Shown one piece after another: positions 39,754 through 49,849 of a stretch of DNA of 64,000 nt. The stretch's first letter is position 1. Each line of letters starts with the position of its first letter. Below the pieces are notes generated by a model, which saw nothing but the letters and a program-made list of their open reading frames with translations, was not told the origin of the DNA and did no database searches. This stretch comes from Azorinus chamasolen. Taxonomy: Eukaryota; Mollusca; Bivalvia; Cardiida; Solecurtidae. The DNA is taken from the NCBI GenBank assembly GCA_963576725.1, contig OY755244.1:86051121-86115120 (forward strand), in the 5' to 3' direction. The position numbers and the translations under genes were made by a program.

Positions 39754-39995
39754 CTCTTTCGGTGCCAATATCGCCTGTTGGCACCATTGAAAACAGTGCA
39801 GTCCCAGGTCAGATGCCGCCTTTTCAAGGCGGTATCGGACATGGGACTTCACTGTTTTCTGTATTATTTTAGGCCAAGCATACAGGTTTTTAAAAACAAA
39901 TGTTTTATTAATATACCTTTATTATTTAGTTTAGAATTATATTTAATATGAAATTATTATTGCAGACGACACTTCTAAATTTGGCACTAAAAGAG
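39754..39995 (+). mobile_element. T6 MITE, full length (reference copy)
   Basis: TTAA at 39750-39753 and 39996-39999. Ends CTCTTTCGGTGCCAATATC and TTTGGCACTAAAAGAG. Hairpin GTGCAGTCCCAGGTCAGATG..GACATGGGACTTCAC around GCCTTTTCAAGGC. The ends resemble T4, but the hairpin is different. Confidence 0.85.
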
Positions 39996-40224
39996 TTAAA
40001 CGAGCAAAAGAAAAAAAACAACACGAATATAATTGAAAATATAAAGTCATGCCATCCATGTACTTGTTCATATTTTAGCTTGTTATTGGTTCAGCATATT
40101 TGTACTTCTAATGTTCCCACATATGCATCAAAACGTACACTGAAATATGACAAACAGGTGAGTATGCGCTAATGTTCGTTGTTACCATGCCTGAGCACAA
40201 TCCTAGAATAGTTCATCTGTATGG

Positions 40225-40415
40225 AAATACTGTAAACCCAGTCTAAAGCGACCACTTACAAGAACGTGCTTTCTGGATTACTAAGGCGGTTGGTAGCCTA
40301 ATGCAGAACGAAAGTTATGAAGAAAGCTCTCGTGCTTTTTTTCAACAGGTGGTAGTGTAATCTAGAACAAAGTTGTGCAGAAATCTCACCTAGGAGCTTT
40401 CTGCATAAATTGTAT
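40225..40415 (+). mobile_element. Two overlapping A2-type fragments
   Basis: ACTGTAAACCCAGTCTAAAGC, GGTTGGTAGCCTAATGCAGA, then a second CAGGTGGTAGTGTAATCTAG with CACCTAGGAGCTTTCTGC. Confidence 0.5.
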
Positions 40416-40416
40416 C

Positions 40417-40585
40417 ACCTCATTAATATTCATGGATAGAATCAATAAAATGGAACATTGAAAAAGAAATTTTACCATGAAGGAAACTGTAAAATCAGAT
40501 CTATAAAATTCCATGAGCTAATAGAACAGACTCTGGTCTACTCTGTTTGCAAAGGCGTGAAAAGGCGTTTATATGAGGGAAAGGG
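40417..40585 (-). mobile_element. T2/T1-type MITE, left part decayed
   Basis: ATTAATATTCATGGATAG, AAACTGTAAAATCAGATC; the hairpin lost its left arm and centre; right TATATGAGGGAAAGGG, then TTAA (40586-40589). Confidence 0.65.
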
Positions 40586-40589
40586 TTAA

Positions 40590-40831
40590 CCTTTTACTCC
40601 ATAAATACGCCTTTCTACGCATTTGCAAACAGAGTAGACCCAGATCAGACGGCTCCTATAGGAACCGTCTGATCAGGGTCTGCGCTGTTTGCTTATGATA
40701 TAATATAGTTATGGTTCTAGAGTTTCTGCCATGGCCAAACATTCCCAGGTTCATGTGCTATCATTACAATTAATCTAATTAATATTCATGACGTCATTAT
40801 TTCTAACATGAATAATCATGGAGGAAATTGG
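40590..40831 (+). mobile_element. T1 MITE, full length (reference copy)
   Basis: TTAA at 40586-40589 (shared) and 40832-40835. CCTTTTACTCCATAAATACG left; ATCATGGAGGAAATTGG right. Hairpin GGCTCCTATAGGAACC. Contains TGACGTCA at 40789-40796. Confidence 0.85.
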
Positions 40832-40835
40832 TTAA

Positions 40836-40885
40836 GACTACTGTGCTAATAAACTAAGTGGCCACTGTAGGGAGGTTTTGCTTTA
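40836..40885 (+). mobile_element. A1 right-end scar
   Basis: AAACTAAGTGGCCACTGTAG and GGAGGTTTTGCTTTA. The A1 left part is absent, so the two T elements lie beside or within its remains. Confidence 0.5.
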
Positions 40886-41124
40886 TCTGGTTTTTTGAAG
40901 TCCTCTTTTGGCAGTAGAGCGAGTCCAACACAACACGAGTAAAATCAAACCCATAGTTTTATATCCGTTTTCATTAGTCTTAGCTGTGGATGAATGTCAT
41001 AAAACACCAAGTTCTGAAATCAAATTGAGGTATATTTTCACTATTTTGTATTAGTGAATACATTACAGCCAACAAGTGTTTTCCTTATCAAAATTCAAAT
41101 TATTTATCATATTGTCTCTTACAC

Positions 41125-41430
41125 CGCCGGATTTTGCTCAATTTTCTATCCGGTGCTATTTTGACTACTTCCGATTTCTACACTTTTCTACGTCTTTGCA
41201 AACAGTGTAGACCCAGATCAGACGTCTCCAGCAGGAGACGTCTGATCAGGGTCTGCTATGTTTGCTTATTATATAATATAAGGTTAGGGCTAGTAATATA
41301 GTTTCTGTCATAAACCCATGTACCCATGTGCTAGTATAGCAATTAATCTAACTGATAGTGATGATGTCATTATTTCTTAAATGAATATTCATGAAGTAAA
41401 AAGTTCAATAAATATTCATGAAGTAAATGG
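41125..41430 (+). mobile_element. Chimera: T4b left part joined to T1
   Basis: 41125-41175 (CCGGATTTTGCTCAATTTTC, TTTTGACTACTTCCGATTTC) is T4b. From CTACACTTTTCTACGTCTTTG it is T1, with hairpin GACGTCTCCAGCAGGAGACG. The right end is duplicated (AATATTCATGAAGTAAA twice) before TTAA (41431-41434). Confidence 0.7.
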
Positions 41431-41434
41431 TTAA

Positions 41435-42058
41435 TGCAATTTCATTGGACAACGCCATTCTTCCAATGTGTCTTATGTACTAGGTGTAAGCTAAAACACA
41501 GAAATGTGATGTTCGGGTTTATTATTCAGTTGAAGCACATTAATCATTCAGAAAAATATACTGGAACATACCGACTCGCTTTGAGTCGGCGATAATTGCA
41601 ACAACAAAGCCTTAAAACAGCTCATTTCAAAGGTTTTTTGAACAAACAAACCAGTTTACGTGGCAATAACGGAGGCAGTGATAGGAAAGAGGATCCGGTT
41701 GTTTAACACTCGTGCAAACAAACCTGAATCCCTTTCCGACATCATCCTTTTGCGCAAATGGTCGAAAACCAATTGCTTTTTTTTCAAATGGTCTGGTTCC
41801 AAATCAGAATCAGAATTGCCGCTAGACCAGATTTCTGGTCGATCTATATAGAACCGGTGTTATATGAGAATCAAATGAGCAAAGGTTTCTTGTCATGATT
41901 AATACGGACAAAACACGTATCTGACGCCGGAAGGACATTGTATGAGGAGCACAGAGGGGGTGCGTTTTATTGATGCTTTCTGTTAGAGTCGAATGTCTGC
42001 TAAAAAGGTGCATATAAACTAGTTATGTGCATGCACTAAATTTCTTCTCAAGTGTCAA
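41435..42058. other. Stretch without a recognised element
   Basis: Includes GACTCGCTTTGAGTCGG (short hairpin, about 41572) and a 63-codon plus frame at 41660-41851 without family resemblance. No gene is called. Confidence 0.35.
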
Positions 42059-42064
42059 GAAAAC

Positions 42065-42185
42065 GTATATACCGCTGGCTTGCATTTACAAACAATTTTG
42101 ATCCATATGAGATGCCGAGTAACTCGGCGTCTCATCAGGATCCATGCTGTTTGACACTCCGTCGATAGTATATCAAAAGACTTAA
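42065..42185 (-). mobile_element. T4b MITE fragment
   Basis: TTACAAACAATTTTGATCC, hairpin GATGCCGAGTAACTCGGCGTC, then GCTGTTTGACACTCCGTCGA. Confidence 0.65.
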
Positions 42186-42189
42186 TGGA

Positions 42190-42500
42190 ATCGGACGTAG
42201 TCATATAGAATACATCCAATTTTTTTTCTTCACAGAGGTGTAAGGGTGAACACACCGCAGACTAAACTTTCGGTACATTGCTCTATAAATTGCAAGACCG
42301 GCGTACAAGGTGGGTGAATAAAGCACGGATCCCGTTTTTTGGCCTCAATTGATGGGGTTTTCGTTTTCACTTAGTTTGCGTGTTTACAAAAACAACACAC
42401 ACTTGAGCCAACTGGACGAAGTGTTGCGGAAGGACATTGTAAAAACAAAAGACGATAGAATAGTGTTTAGTGTTAAATGAACTCATGTTTTAGTTTGACA
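42190..42500. other. Stretch without a recognised element
   Basis: Nothing recognised. Confidence 0.35.
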
Positions 42501-42506
42501 ATTTAA

Positions 42507-42715
42507 CCCTTTACTCCATGAATGTTCGTGTCAAAAATAACGACATTGTTTTATATTTTTGCAAATGAACACGGGAATTTTGGCCATGACAGAAACTGTA
42601 GAATCATACTCGTATCTATATTATTCCATAAGCAAACAGAGCAGACCCTGATTAGACGGCTTCTACGGGAGCCGTCTAATCTGATTCTATTCTGTTTGAA
42701 AAGACATTAAACTGC
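42507..42715 (-). mobile_element. T1 MITE, right end decayed
   Basis: TTAA (42503-42506), CCCTTTACTCCATGAATG, hairpin GCAAACAGAGCAGACCCTGA..TCTATTCTGTTTG around GGCTTCTACGGGAGCC. Confidence 0.75.
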
Positions 42716-42793
42716 GTACATTTGGAATAAATTGTTTAGCTATTTCTCATACATGTACTTCAATTGATGTCGAAGCACGAGGCTACCGATATC

Positions 42794-43034
42794 AAACAAT
42801 ACTCCATGAATATTCATTGAATAAAAAATGACGTCATGTACATTAATTGGTTGACTTTGTGTAATAATGCATGCACAGAGGGAGGTTTCGTATTGGCAGA
42901 AGCTACATAATCAAATGTATTTAATTCCATCAGCAAACAGAGTAGACCCAGATCAGACGGCTCCTAGAGGAGCCGTCTGATCTGGGTCTATTCTGTTTGC
43001 TGAGACATCAAAAGCGATTGTAAAGAGTAAAGGA
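42794..43034 (-). mobile_element. T1 MITE with perfect hairpin stem
   Basis: ACTCCATGAATATTCATTG left. Hairpin 42933-43000 has GACCCAGATCAGACGG fully paired with CCGTCTGATCTGGGTC around CTCCTAGAGGAG. Right AGAGTAAAGG before ATTAA. TGACGTCA at 42829-42836. Confidence 0.8.
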
Positions 43035-43095
43035 TTAACTGCCACTAACAAAACACGACTCTACATCATTTCGTATACAGCTTTCTCCTTACTCA

Positions 43096-43245
43096 GCAGT
43101 GAAAAAATAGTGTCTGCTCAAATTTGAATCAGGTGTCATTTTGACTATTTCCGATTCGAACGAAGCTTTTGAGAAACCATGGACCGGGTGTCAAACAGAC
43201 CGAATCCTGATGAGATGATGTTATAGTTACTCTGTTTGCAGCTCA
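43096..43245 (+). mobile_element. T4b MITE, hairpin half lost
   Basis: GTGAAAAAATAGTGTCTGC, CGAAGCTTTTGAGAAACCAT, CCGGGTGTCAAACAGACC, then a broken hairpin (GATGAGATGATGTTATAG). Confidence 0.6.
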
Positions 43246-43423
43246 ATCATTGAGTACACTAGCGATAGGTGGATACAGTTGTTTCACTTAAATATGTTTT
43301 CGTTTTACATGCACTTTACATCCAATAAGGCAAGGATAAAGTTAAATTATGAATTTACCAAATGTGTTGTATGTAGAATTTCTTGTTTTCTCTGTCAACG
43401 TATTTTTTAGGCACTGGGTTCAT

Positions 43424-43610
43424 CTAAAACCCCTCTAGAACGACCACCAAAATGAGGTTTATTTCTTTGTCTTTCAGTCATTTGGTAGCTTAATGCAGGA
43501 TGAAAGTAGTTCAGAAAGCTCATGCAAATTGAGCTTTCTGCATTACTTCCATCCTGCATTAAACAACCATCTGCTTTTAAAGACGCATATGTTTATTTAT
43601 ATGAGCATTT
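43424..43610 (+). mobile_element. A5 MITE
   Basis: ATCTAAAACCCCTCTAGAAC left (CAGTAAAACC decayed), CGACCACCAAAATGAGG, core CAGAAAGCTCATGCAAATTG in a foldback. The right end is decayed. Confidence 0.6.
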
Positions 43611-43819
43611 GTAGTTCCGGCTACAATTTCCCGTGTGTATTTCTAACCGAAAACAAAATGTAAATAATTATGATCGTGGTCAGTTCGGCATATCAGTTAG
43701 ATCCAGACGCTTTCCAAAATTTCCCACCAGTTTTATCCAAAAATGGATAAAGAGTGCTGTGGTTTCTTCTCCTATCCCACACCTCGTAAATGAAACACGT
43801 GGCCCAGTAATCTTAAAGG

Positions 43820-44029
43820 TACAAAAGACTCCCGCTATAGTGACCACATACTTTATTAATATATGTGTCTTTATTAGCAGATGGTAGCTTAATGCAGGGC
43901 AAAAGTAATGCAGAAAGCTCCGATAGGAGCTTTCTGCATAACCTTTGTCCTGCGTTAAGCTACCACCTGTTTTAGAGCTCCATAATTAGACTTCTTTGTA
44001 AGTGGTTATATGAGTGAGACTTTACTGTT
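43820..44029 (+). mobile_element. A5 MITE, ends decayed
   Basis: AAAGACTCCCGCTATAGTGA left; core GCAGAAAGCTCCGATAGGAG; right TGAGTGAGACTTTACTGTT. Confidence 0.7.
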
Positions 44030-44500
44030 AAGCAGTTTCACGCCATGTACTTTCATAATTACATAACATGTTAAACTGATTACCTTTTCAAAAGCGACAG
44101 CACTTGTACTAAAAATGCCTACAACATGTAAACACGTTATGTCTGTGCAAGGCGTGAGGCATGTTCGTGTTTGGTCAAGATCGGGTCAAGATCAAATGTG
44201 TTTTACGCTTGTTTGAATATGTGAAATGCTAATTTAAATAAGTTTTTCGAATTGTGCGAATTTCAGCAGACATTACTTATGAAGCGGACGACACAATGTC
44301 GTGCGTGTAAATGAACTGGAGGAGAATGCCTCACGGACGGAGTATGTGTGATAATTTTAATAAGATCTTAATTTGACACAAATTAAGTGATATTATTCGT
44401 TAATATATGCCCTACCGCCAAGAGGGTGTCTCAAAAAGTAACATTAACTGGTCTTTTATAAGTGCAACATAGTATGGGATGCAGTGAAAGATGTCTTACA
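44030..44500. other. Stretch without a recognised element
   Basis: A pyrimidine-CAG site near 44267 is followed by only a short open frame; not called. Confidence 0.35.
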
Positions 44501-44552
44501 GAACCATAAAAAGAAGTATAAGTCTACGTCTTGAAGACAGGTGGTATCTTAA

Positions 44553-44773
44553 CCCATTCCCACTTAGGCTATTTTTAGACAAAACCTGTTTGATTAAATC
44601 TACCAAAAAGGAGCATTAACTAGAGAAAAGGAAAAATTCAGAATTGTGTAGTTTTGAAACCATTGTGATAAATAGAGCATTTGCTCCTGTGGAGCAAATG
44701 CTCTATTTATCACAGTGGTTTCATAAAGTGACTTTTACAGAGGCGTCAAAAGGCGTCAATGTGCGGGAATGGG
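44553..44773 (-). mobile_element. T3 MITE, full length, nested
   Basis: TTAA at 44549-44552 and 44774-44777. Ends CCCATTCCCACTTAGGC and GTGCGGGAATGGG. Hairpin AGCATTTGCTCCTGTGGAGC. It occupies the TTAA of the A2/A5 core motif GTAGCTTAATGC. Confidence 0.9.
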
Positions 44774-44880
44774 TTAATGCGGGATAAACGAAAATAAAAC
44801 ACAGAAAGCTCAAACAGGGTCTTTCTGCATTATTTTCCCTGTCATTAAGCACCTACTGCTTTGTTAAGATGTGGTTGCTT

Positions 44881-45112
44881 GACCCATAGATATGCACTTC
44901 TACACCTAAACAGAGTAGACCCAGATCAGAGGGCTCCTGTATGAACCGCCTGATCAGGGTCTGCTCTGTTTACTTATGAAATAATAGATCTGACTCTACA
45001 GTTTCTAACAATACCAGATAATCCTGTGTACATATGCCGTTATTAAAATGCAGCTAATTAATATTCATGATGTCATTATTTCTTACATGAATATTCATAG
45101 AGTAAATGTGTT
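44881..45112 (+). mobile_element. T1 MITE nested in A5
   Basis: GACCCATAGATATGCACTTC left (decayed), hairpin CAGAGGGCTCCTGTATGAAC, body to ATTCATAGAGTAAATG. Confidence 0.7.
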
Positions 45113-45174
45113 ACTTAACAGGTTTTACTGTAATAAGTAAACCGAAGAACCATTGAAAATAGATACTTTCCACA

Positions 45175-46615
45175 TGAATAGTAATATCCATATTTGAAAT
45201 AGTGTTTAACAGTATGTAATAGTGAAGGATAATATTCATCTACATTGTATATGAAGTTTTGTTTAGCAGTATGTAATAGTGAAGGATAATAATAATCTAC
45301 ATTGTATTTGAAGTATTGTTTAACAGTATGTAATGGTGAAGGATAATATTCATCTACACTGTATATGAAATATTGTTTTAACAGTATGTAATAGAGAAGG
45401 ATAATATTCATCTACATTGTATTTGAAATATTGTTTTAACAGTATGTAATAGAGAAGGATAATATTCATCTACATTGTATTTGAAATATTGTTTTAACAG
45501 TATGTAATAGAGAAGGATAATATTCATCTACATTGTATTTGAAATATTGTTTTAACAGTATGTAATAGAGAAGGATAATATTCATCTACACTGTATTTGA
45601 AATATTGTTTTAACAGTATGTAATAGAGAAGGATAATATCCATCTACATTGTATTTGAAATATTGTTTTAACAGTATGTAATAGAGAAGGATAATATTCA
45701 TCTACATTGTATTTGAAATATTGTTTTAACAGTATGTAATAGAGAAGGATAATATTCATCTACATTGTATTTGAAATATTGTTTTTTACAGTATGTAATA
45801 GTGAAGGATAATATTCATCTACATTGTATTTGAAGTATTGTTTAATAGTATGCAACAGTGAAGGATAATAGTCATCTACATTGTATTTGAAGTATTGTTT
45901 TAACAGTGTGTAATAGAGAAGGATAATATTCATCTACACTGTACATGTATTTGAAATATTGTTTTTAACAGTATGTAACAGTGAAGGGTAATATTCATCT
46001 ACATTGTATTTGAAATATTGTTTTTAGCAGTATGTAACAGTGAAGGGTAATATTCATCTACACTGTATTTGAAATATTGTTTTTAACAGTATGTAACAGT
46101 GAAGGGTAATATTCATCTACATTGTATTTGAAATATTATTTTTACAGTATGTAACAGTGAATGGTAATGTTCATCTACATTGTATTTGAAATATTGTTTT
46201 AATAGCATGTAACAGTGAAGGGTAATATTCATCTACATTGTATTTGAAATATTGTTTTTAACAGTATGTAATAGTGAAGGATAATATTCATCTACACTGT
46301 ATTTGAAATATTGTTTTTAACAGTATATAACAGTAAAGGGTAATATTCATCTTCATTGTTTTTGAAATATTATTTTAACAGTATGTAACAGTGAATGGTA
46401 ATGTTCATCTACATTGTATTTGAAATATTGTTTTAATCAAAAGCATGTAACAGTGAAGGGTAATATTCATCTATACTGTATTTGAAATATTGTTTTAACA
46501 GTATATAACAGTAAAGGGTAATATTCATCTTCATTGTATTTGAAATATTATTTTAATAGCATGTAACAGTGAAGGGTAATATTCATCTACATTGTATTTG
46601 AAGTATTGAGACAAT
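45175..46615. repeat. 58-bp minisatellite, about 25 copies
   Basis: The unit is built from GTATTTGAAATATTGTTTTA, ACAGTATGTAATAGAGAAGG and ATAATATTCATCTACATT. The central copies (45420-45780) are almost identical; the edges have drifted. Minus-strand frames are read-through. Confidence 0.95.
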
Positions 46616-46811
46616 AACAGTGACATATTTTTCAGAAGTGTGTACAGGGACGGGTAATATTGACCTATTTGACACATTTGTTTAGCTGTGTGTAACAATA
46701 AAAGATAAGTATGTAATATGATAATGTTCAATTAGTGGGCATACTGTTTTCAGTAGTATGTAATTATGAGGGGTAATATTCCTTTATTTTACATATTGCT
46801 TTTTAGAAGTA
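46616..46811. repeat. Decayed tail of the 58-bp array
   Basis: Pieces such as GTGTGTAACAATAAAAG and GTATGTAATTATGAGGGG show the array continues in decayed form up to the A4 and again after it (47129-47165). Confidence 0.55.
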
Positions 46812-47128
46812 CAGTTGAACTTCGATGTCTCGAACTCGGATAACTTGAACTTCGGGATAACTCGAACAAAATTTAGTCCTTCCCAGATATGCAATACATA
46901 ATTGCTCTAAAATGTATCGCTACAGATATCTGGAATCACATGTCACAGCTTAATACAGATCTAAAGTATTGCTGAAAGCTCCTACAGGAGCTTTCAGCAT
47001 TACTTTACACCTGCATTAAGCTGTTGCATTGAGAAATTGTTCAGATTAGAAATCAGATGGCTCGAACTTCTGTTATCTCGAACTAATTTGTATGGTCCAT
47101 TGAAGTTCGAGTTATCGAAGTTCAACTG
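46812..47128. mobile_element. A4 MITE, full length, inside the decayed array
   Basis: TA at 46810-46811 and 47129-47130. Ends CAGTTGAACTTCGATGTCTC and GTTATCGAAGTTCAACTG. Core GCTGAAAGCTCCTACAGGAG. Confidence 0.9.
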
Positions 47129-47278
47129 TATTTAACAATGGAGGGTGGTATTAATCTATGGATGGATAGCTCTGTTATTTGTGGTAATGTCATATACCGG
47201 TTGTTCAGGTAAACGTTTTTCTAGCCAAACAATAAATATCAAGTTTTTTTTTTTAACAAGATCAGCCATTGGAATGCG

Positions 47279-47372
47279 GTACAATCATGCACTTTCATTT
47301 GCAAATAGTTTAGACCCAGATCAGAGGGTTCCTAGGATAACCCTCTGATCTGGCTCTGCTATGTTTGTCATT
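47279..47372. mobile_element. Hairpin GATCAGAGGGTTCC, family uncertain
   Basis: GCAAATAGTTTAGACCCAGA..GATCTGGCTCTGCTATG around GGGTTCCTAGGATAACCC. T5- or T1-like, without recognised ends. Confidence 0.5.
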
Positions 47373-47475
47373 CATAATAATCTAAGAGGTTTTAAGTATT
47401 TCATACTGAGTGGACTCTATAGTTAAACACTGCTGGGGATAGTGCACGCTAAACATTCAGCATTGAAAGCGTTAA

Positions 47476-47623
47476 CTCTCTGTCTGCCAACCTTTGTCGT
47501 CTGCAAACTTTGTCGTCTGCAACAATTTTCAGTTTTCATTGTTTTCTTTATTTTTGTTTCATAAAATGGTAACAGTAATAAACAGTTAGGTAATGACAGA
47601 TGTGACATTGGCAGTGAAGGAGT
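47476..47623 (+). mobile_element. T4 MITE lacking its hairpin
   Basis: TTAA at 47472-47475 and 47624-47627. CTCTCTGTCTGCCAACC left, two TTTGTCGTCTGC copies, right TGGCAGTGAAGGAG. The 70-bp hairpin present in 56820-57027 is replaced by a short GTAATAAACAGTTAGGTAAT join. Confidence 0.8.
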
Positions 47624-47644
47624 TAATGTAAATCTGTTCTTTAA

Positions 47645-47865
47645 TCCATTCTCTGATAGGCTATTTTTAGATACAACATCTTTGAATAAATCTACCGAAA
47701 AGGAGCATTAACTAGAGAAAGGGAATTTTTTAGAATTTTGTAGTTTGAAACCATTGTGATAAATAGAGCATTTGCTCCTATAGGAGCAAATGCTCTTTTT
47801 ATCACAACGGTTTCACAAAGTACCGTTTAAAGAGTCGTCAAAAGTCGTCAATATGAGGGAATGGG
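47645..47865 (-). mobile_element. T3 MITE, full length
   Basis: TTAA at 47641-47644 and 47866-47869. Right end TATGAGGGAATGGG. Perfect hairpin around TGCTCCTATAGGAGCA. Confidence 0.85.
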
Positions 47866-47869
47866 TTAA

Positions 47870-48248
47870 TGTCATTTTAAAACAAACATTACGCTTGATA
47901 CTGAAAATACACCTGCCTTTAAGGGCATTTCTATTGACAGAATATCGTTCTAGATTTAAGTCATATATGAATTATTGTAAACAATTACAACCCTGGTTAA
48001 ATTTGTTATATACTCTTAAAATGTATTAAGCTGAGATTTATGACAATATGGTGATATTTCTTTGACACAAGCTGAGTATAAAAATATATCTTACCATTGC
48101 ATTGAATTATGTCATTGTGTAGAAGTTGATACCCTATAGATACTGTTCATATGAGTGCTGTGTCAATCATTTCATTATATTTGCCTCACTGATTGGTTTA
48201 ATACTTTGCATATTTTCGTGTTTGTATCTTGGGTGTGCACCTTCAGAC
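47870..48248. other. Stretch without a recognised element
   Basis: Nothing recognised. Confidence 0.35.
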
Positions 48249-48252
48249 TTAA

Positions 48253-48471
48253 ACTCTTTTGGCGCCAGATAAATATCGTCTGCGAACAATGTCGTCTGCT
48301 TAAAGTTTTAGAGTGAATTTTCTTCCAATTTCTTCTCTTGTAAGTGGTCTGTGAGGCGCTGAGTTGCTCGGCGTCTCATCTGGATGCAAACTGTTTGTAA
48401 AGGTTATCAAAGATGTGCCCATTGCAGCAAGCCCTGTGAATCGCAGTCCGGCGACTTCGGCAGTGAACGAG
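48253..48471 (+). mobile_element. T4 MITE, hairpin left arm lost
   Basis: TTAA at 48249-48252 and 48472-48475. Ends CTCTTTTGGCGCCAG and CGGCAGTGAACGAG. Only the right hairpin arm (GGCGTCTCATCTGGATGC) remains in full. Confidence 0.75.
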
Positions 48472-48734
48472 TTAAATGTATACATTATCTCTTTGAAACA
48501 GTTGATCCGAAGTACTCCAATGCATTCTTGTTTGTAGACTATCGGCAAATCATAGGTGAATGTGAGTTTCTACTTATATACGTATCACTCCATAACGCCC
48601 ATATCATATAAGATGAAACCTTAAACGCCCATATATAAGATAAACTCTTCCTAATTGAAATTCGGAGCCCTTCTGGTTTCACGTGAAGGTCTCCAAAAAA
48701 CACGTGCTGGTAAAAACCTTCGATATTGATCTGC

Positions 48735-48860
48735 ATAGTAAACAATGCATACTTAGATCATAAAGTTCCTGAAGGAACTGTCTGATCTGGGTATGCAGTG
48801 TGTGCATTTGTACCATGATGTCATTATTTCTTCCATATATACACATGGAGTAAATGCCTC
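48735..48860 (-). mobile_element. T1-type fragment
   Basis: AAAGTTCCTGAAGGAACTGT hairpin centre, GTCTGATCTGGGTATGCAG, ATGATGTCATTATTTCTTCC, ACATGGAGTAAATG. Confidence 0.5.
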
Positions 48861-49052
48861 ATACATACAAGCGAATATGAGTTGGGTATATATCACAGTG
48901 TATAAAATCCTAGTTGATAATTTGTTTAGTTACTGTCGCTTCATTTGGAAGTCAACTAAATCATTTTCTAGTCAATTGAAAATCGAATCTCTATTGAATA
49001 ATACATGTAGAGATCTAACAGTTTTAATGAATAATATATACACGTTGATTAC

Positions 49053-49523
49053 CCTTTACGCCATGAATATTCCTGTATGAAATACAGTAAAACCTCTCTA
49101 TAACGGCCACTAAATTGTGTTAATTAGTTGGTGTTTACGGCAGGTGGTTGCTTAAAGCAAGATGAAAGTAAAACAAAACGCTCCTATAGGAGCGTTCTGT
49201 TTTACTTTCACCTTGCTTTAAGCAGCCACCTGCATTTAACACAAAATACTTGATGTAATTTAGTGGCCGTTATAGAGAGGTTTTATTGTAACGATTGTAT
49301 TAATATAGCTTAGCTGAGTTTTTAATAATTATATGAACAAGATTTTTGTACTATGGCAAACCCTGTTCTCCTTGCCTGTGAAATTATATATATCTGATTC
49401 TATATAGTTTCTGTACTGGCCAAAAACACGTGAATTGATATACATGTACCAATTCTTATCAATTCAGCTAATGAATATTCATGTTACCTTTATTTCTACC
49501 GTGAATATTCATGAGAGAAAGGG
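49053..49523. mobile_element. T1 MITE interrupted by A1
   Basis: CCCTTTACGCCATGAATATTC left of the A1; after it CTGATTCTATATAGTTTCTG, TAATGAATATTCATGTTACC, right ATGAGAGAAAGGG then TTGA. The hairpin is almost gone (TGTTCTCCTTGCC). Confidence 0.6.
49085..49288. mobile_element. A1 MITE, full length (reference copy)
   Basis: TA at 49083-49084 and 49289-49290. Ends CAGTAAAACCTCTCTATAAC and TTATAGAGAGGTTTTATTG. Core AACGCTCCTATAGGAGCGTT. The whole 204 bp is a near-perfect palindrome. Confidence 0.9.
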
Positions 49524-49597
49524 TTGAAGAGTTACGCCACTTTTGCTGTGACTTTGGGGAGTTTTACTGTATATGAAGAAAAGTACTGTTCTTATTC

Positions 49598-49840
49598 TGT
49601 CCTCAATATAAACGCCTTTTCACGCATTTGCAAAAAAGGATAGGCCCAGATCAGACGGCTCCTATAGGAGCAGTCCATCAGGGTCTGCTCTGTTTGCTTA
49701 TGGCATGATATAGATTTAATTCTACAGTTTTGTCAAAGCAAAAAGCAAACATTTTCTTTTGAAATCTTAAATCATAAAAATACATCTAATAAATATTCAT
49801 GATGTCATTTTTCTTACATGAATATTGATCAGGGAACGGG
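49598..49840 (+). mobile_element. T1 MITE with T2-like left end
   Basis: CCTCAATATAAACGCCTTTT left; hairpin GGCTCCTATAGGAGC; T1 body; right GATCAGGGAACGGG then CTAA. Confidence 0.7.
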
Positions 49841-49849
49841 CTAACACGT

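Larger units (their letters stand above)
44505..45131 (+). mobile_element. A5/A2 MITE hosting both a T3 and a T1
   Basis: GAAGACAGGTGGTATC then TTAA-T3-TTAA, then TGCGGGATAAACGAAAATAA, CAGAAAGCTCAAACAGGGTC and TGTTAAGATGTGGTTGC, then the T1, then the right end ACAGGTTTTACTG with TA. The left end is indistinct. Confidence 0.6.

Noticed and set aside
44268..44310. Possible 40-bp exon after TTGTGCGAATTTCAG
   Set aside because: Too short to judge; no convincing donor.
47138..47213. ATG plus hydrophobic frame ending at a GTAAAC donor, resembling a signal-peptide exon
   Set aside because: The hydrophobic frame has no ATG, and the sequence is a decayed unit of the adjoining 58-bp minisatellite.
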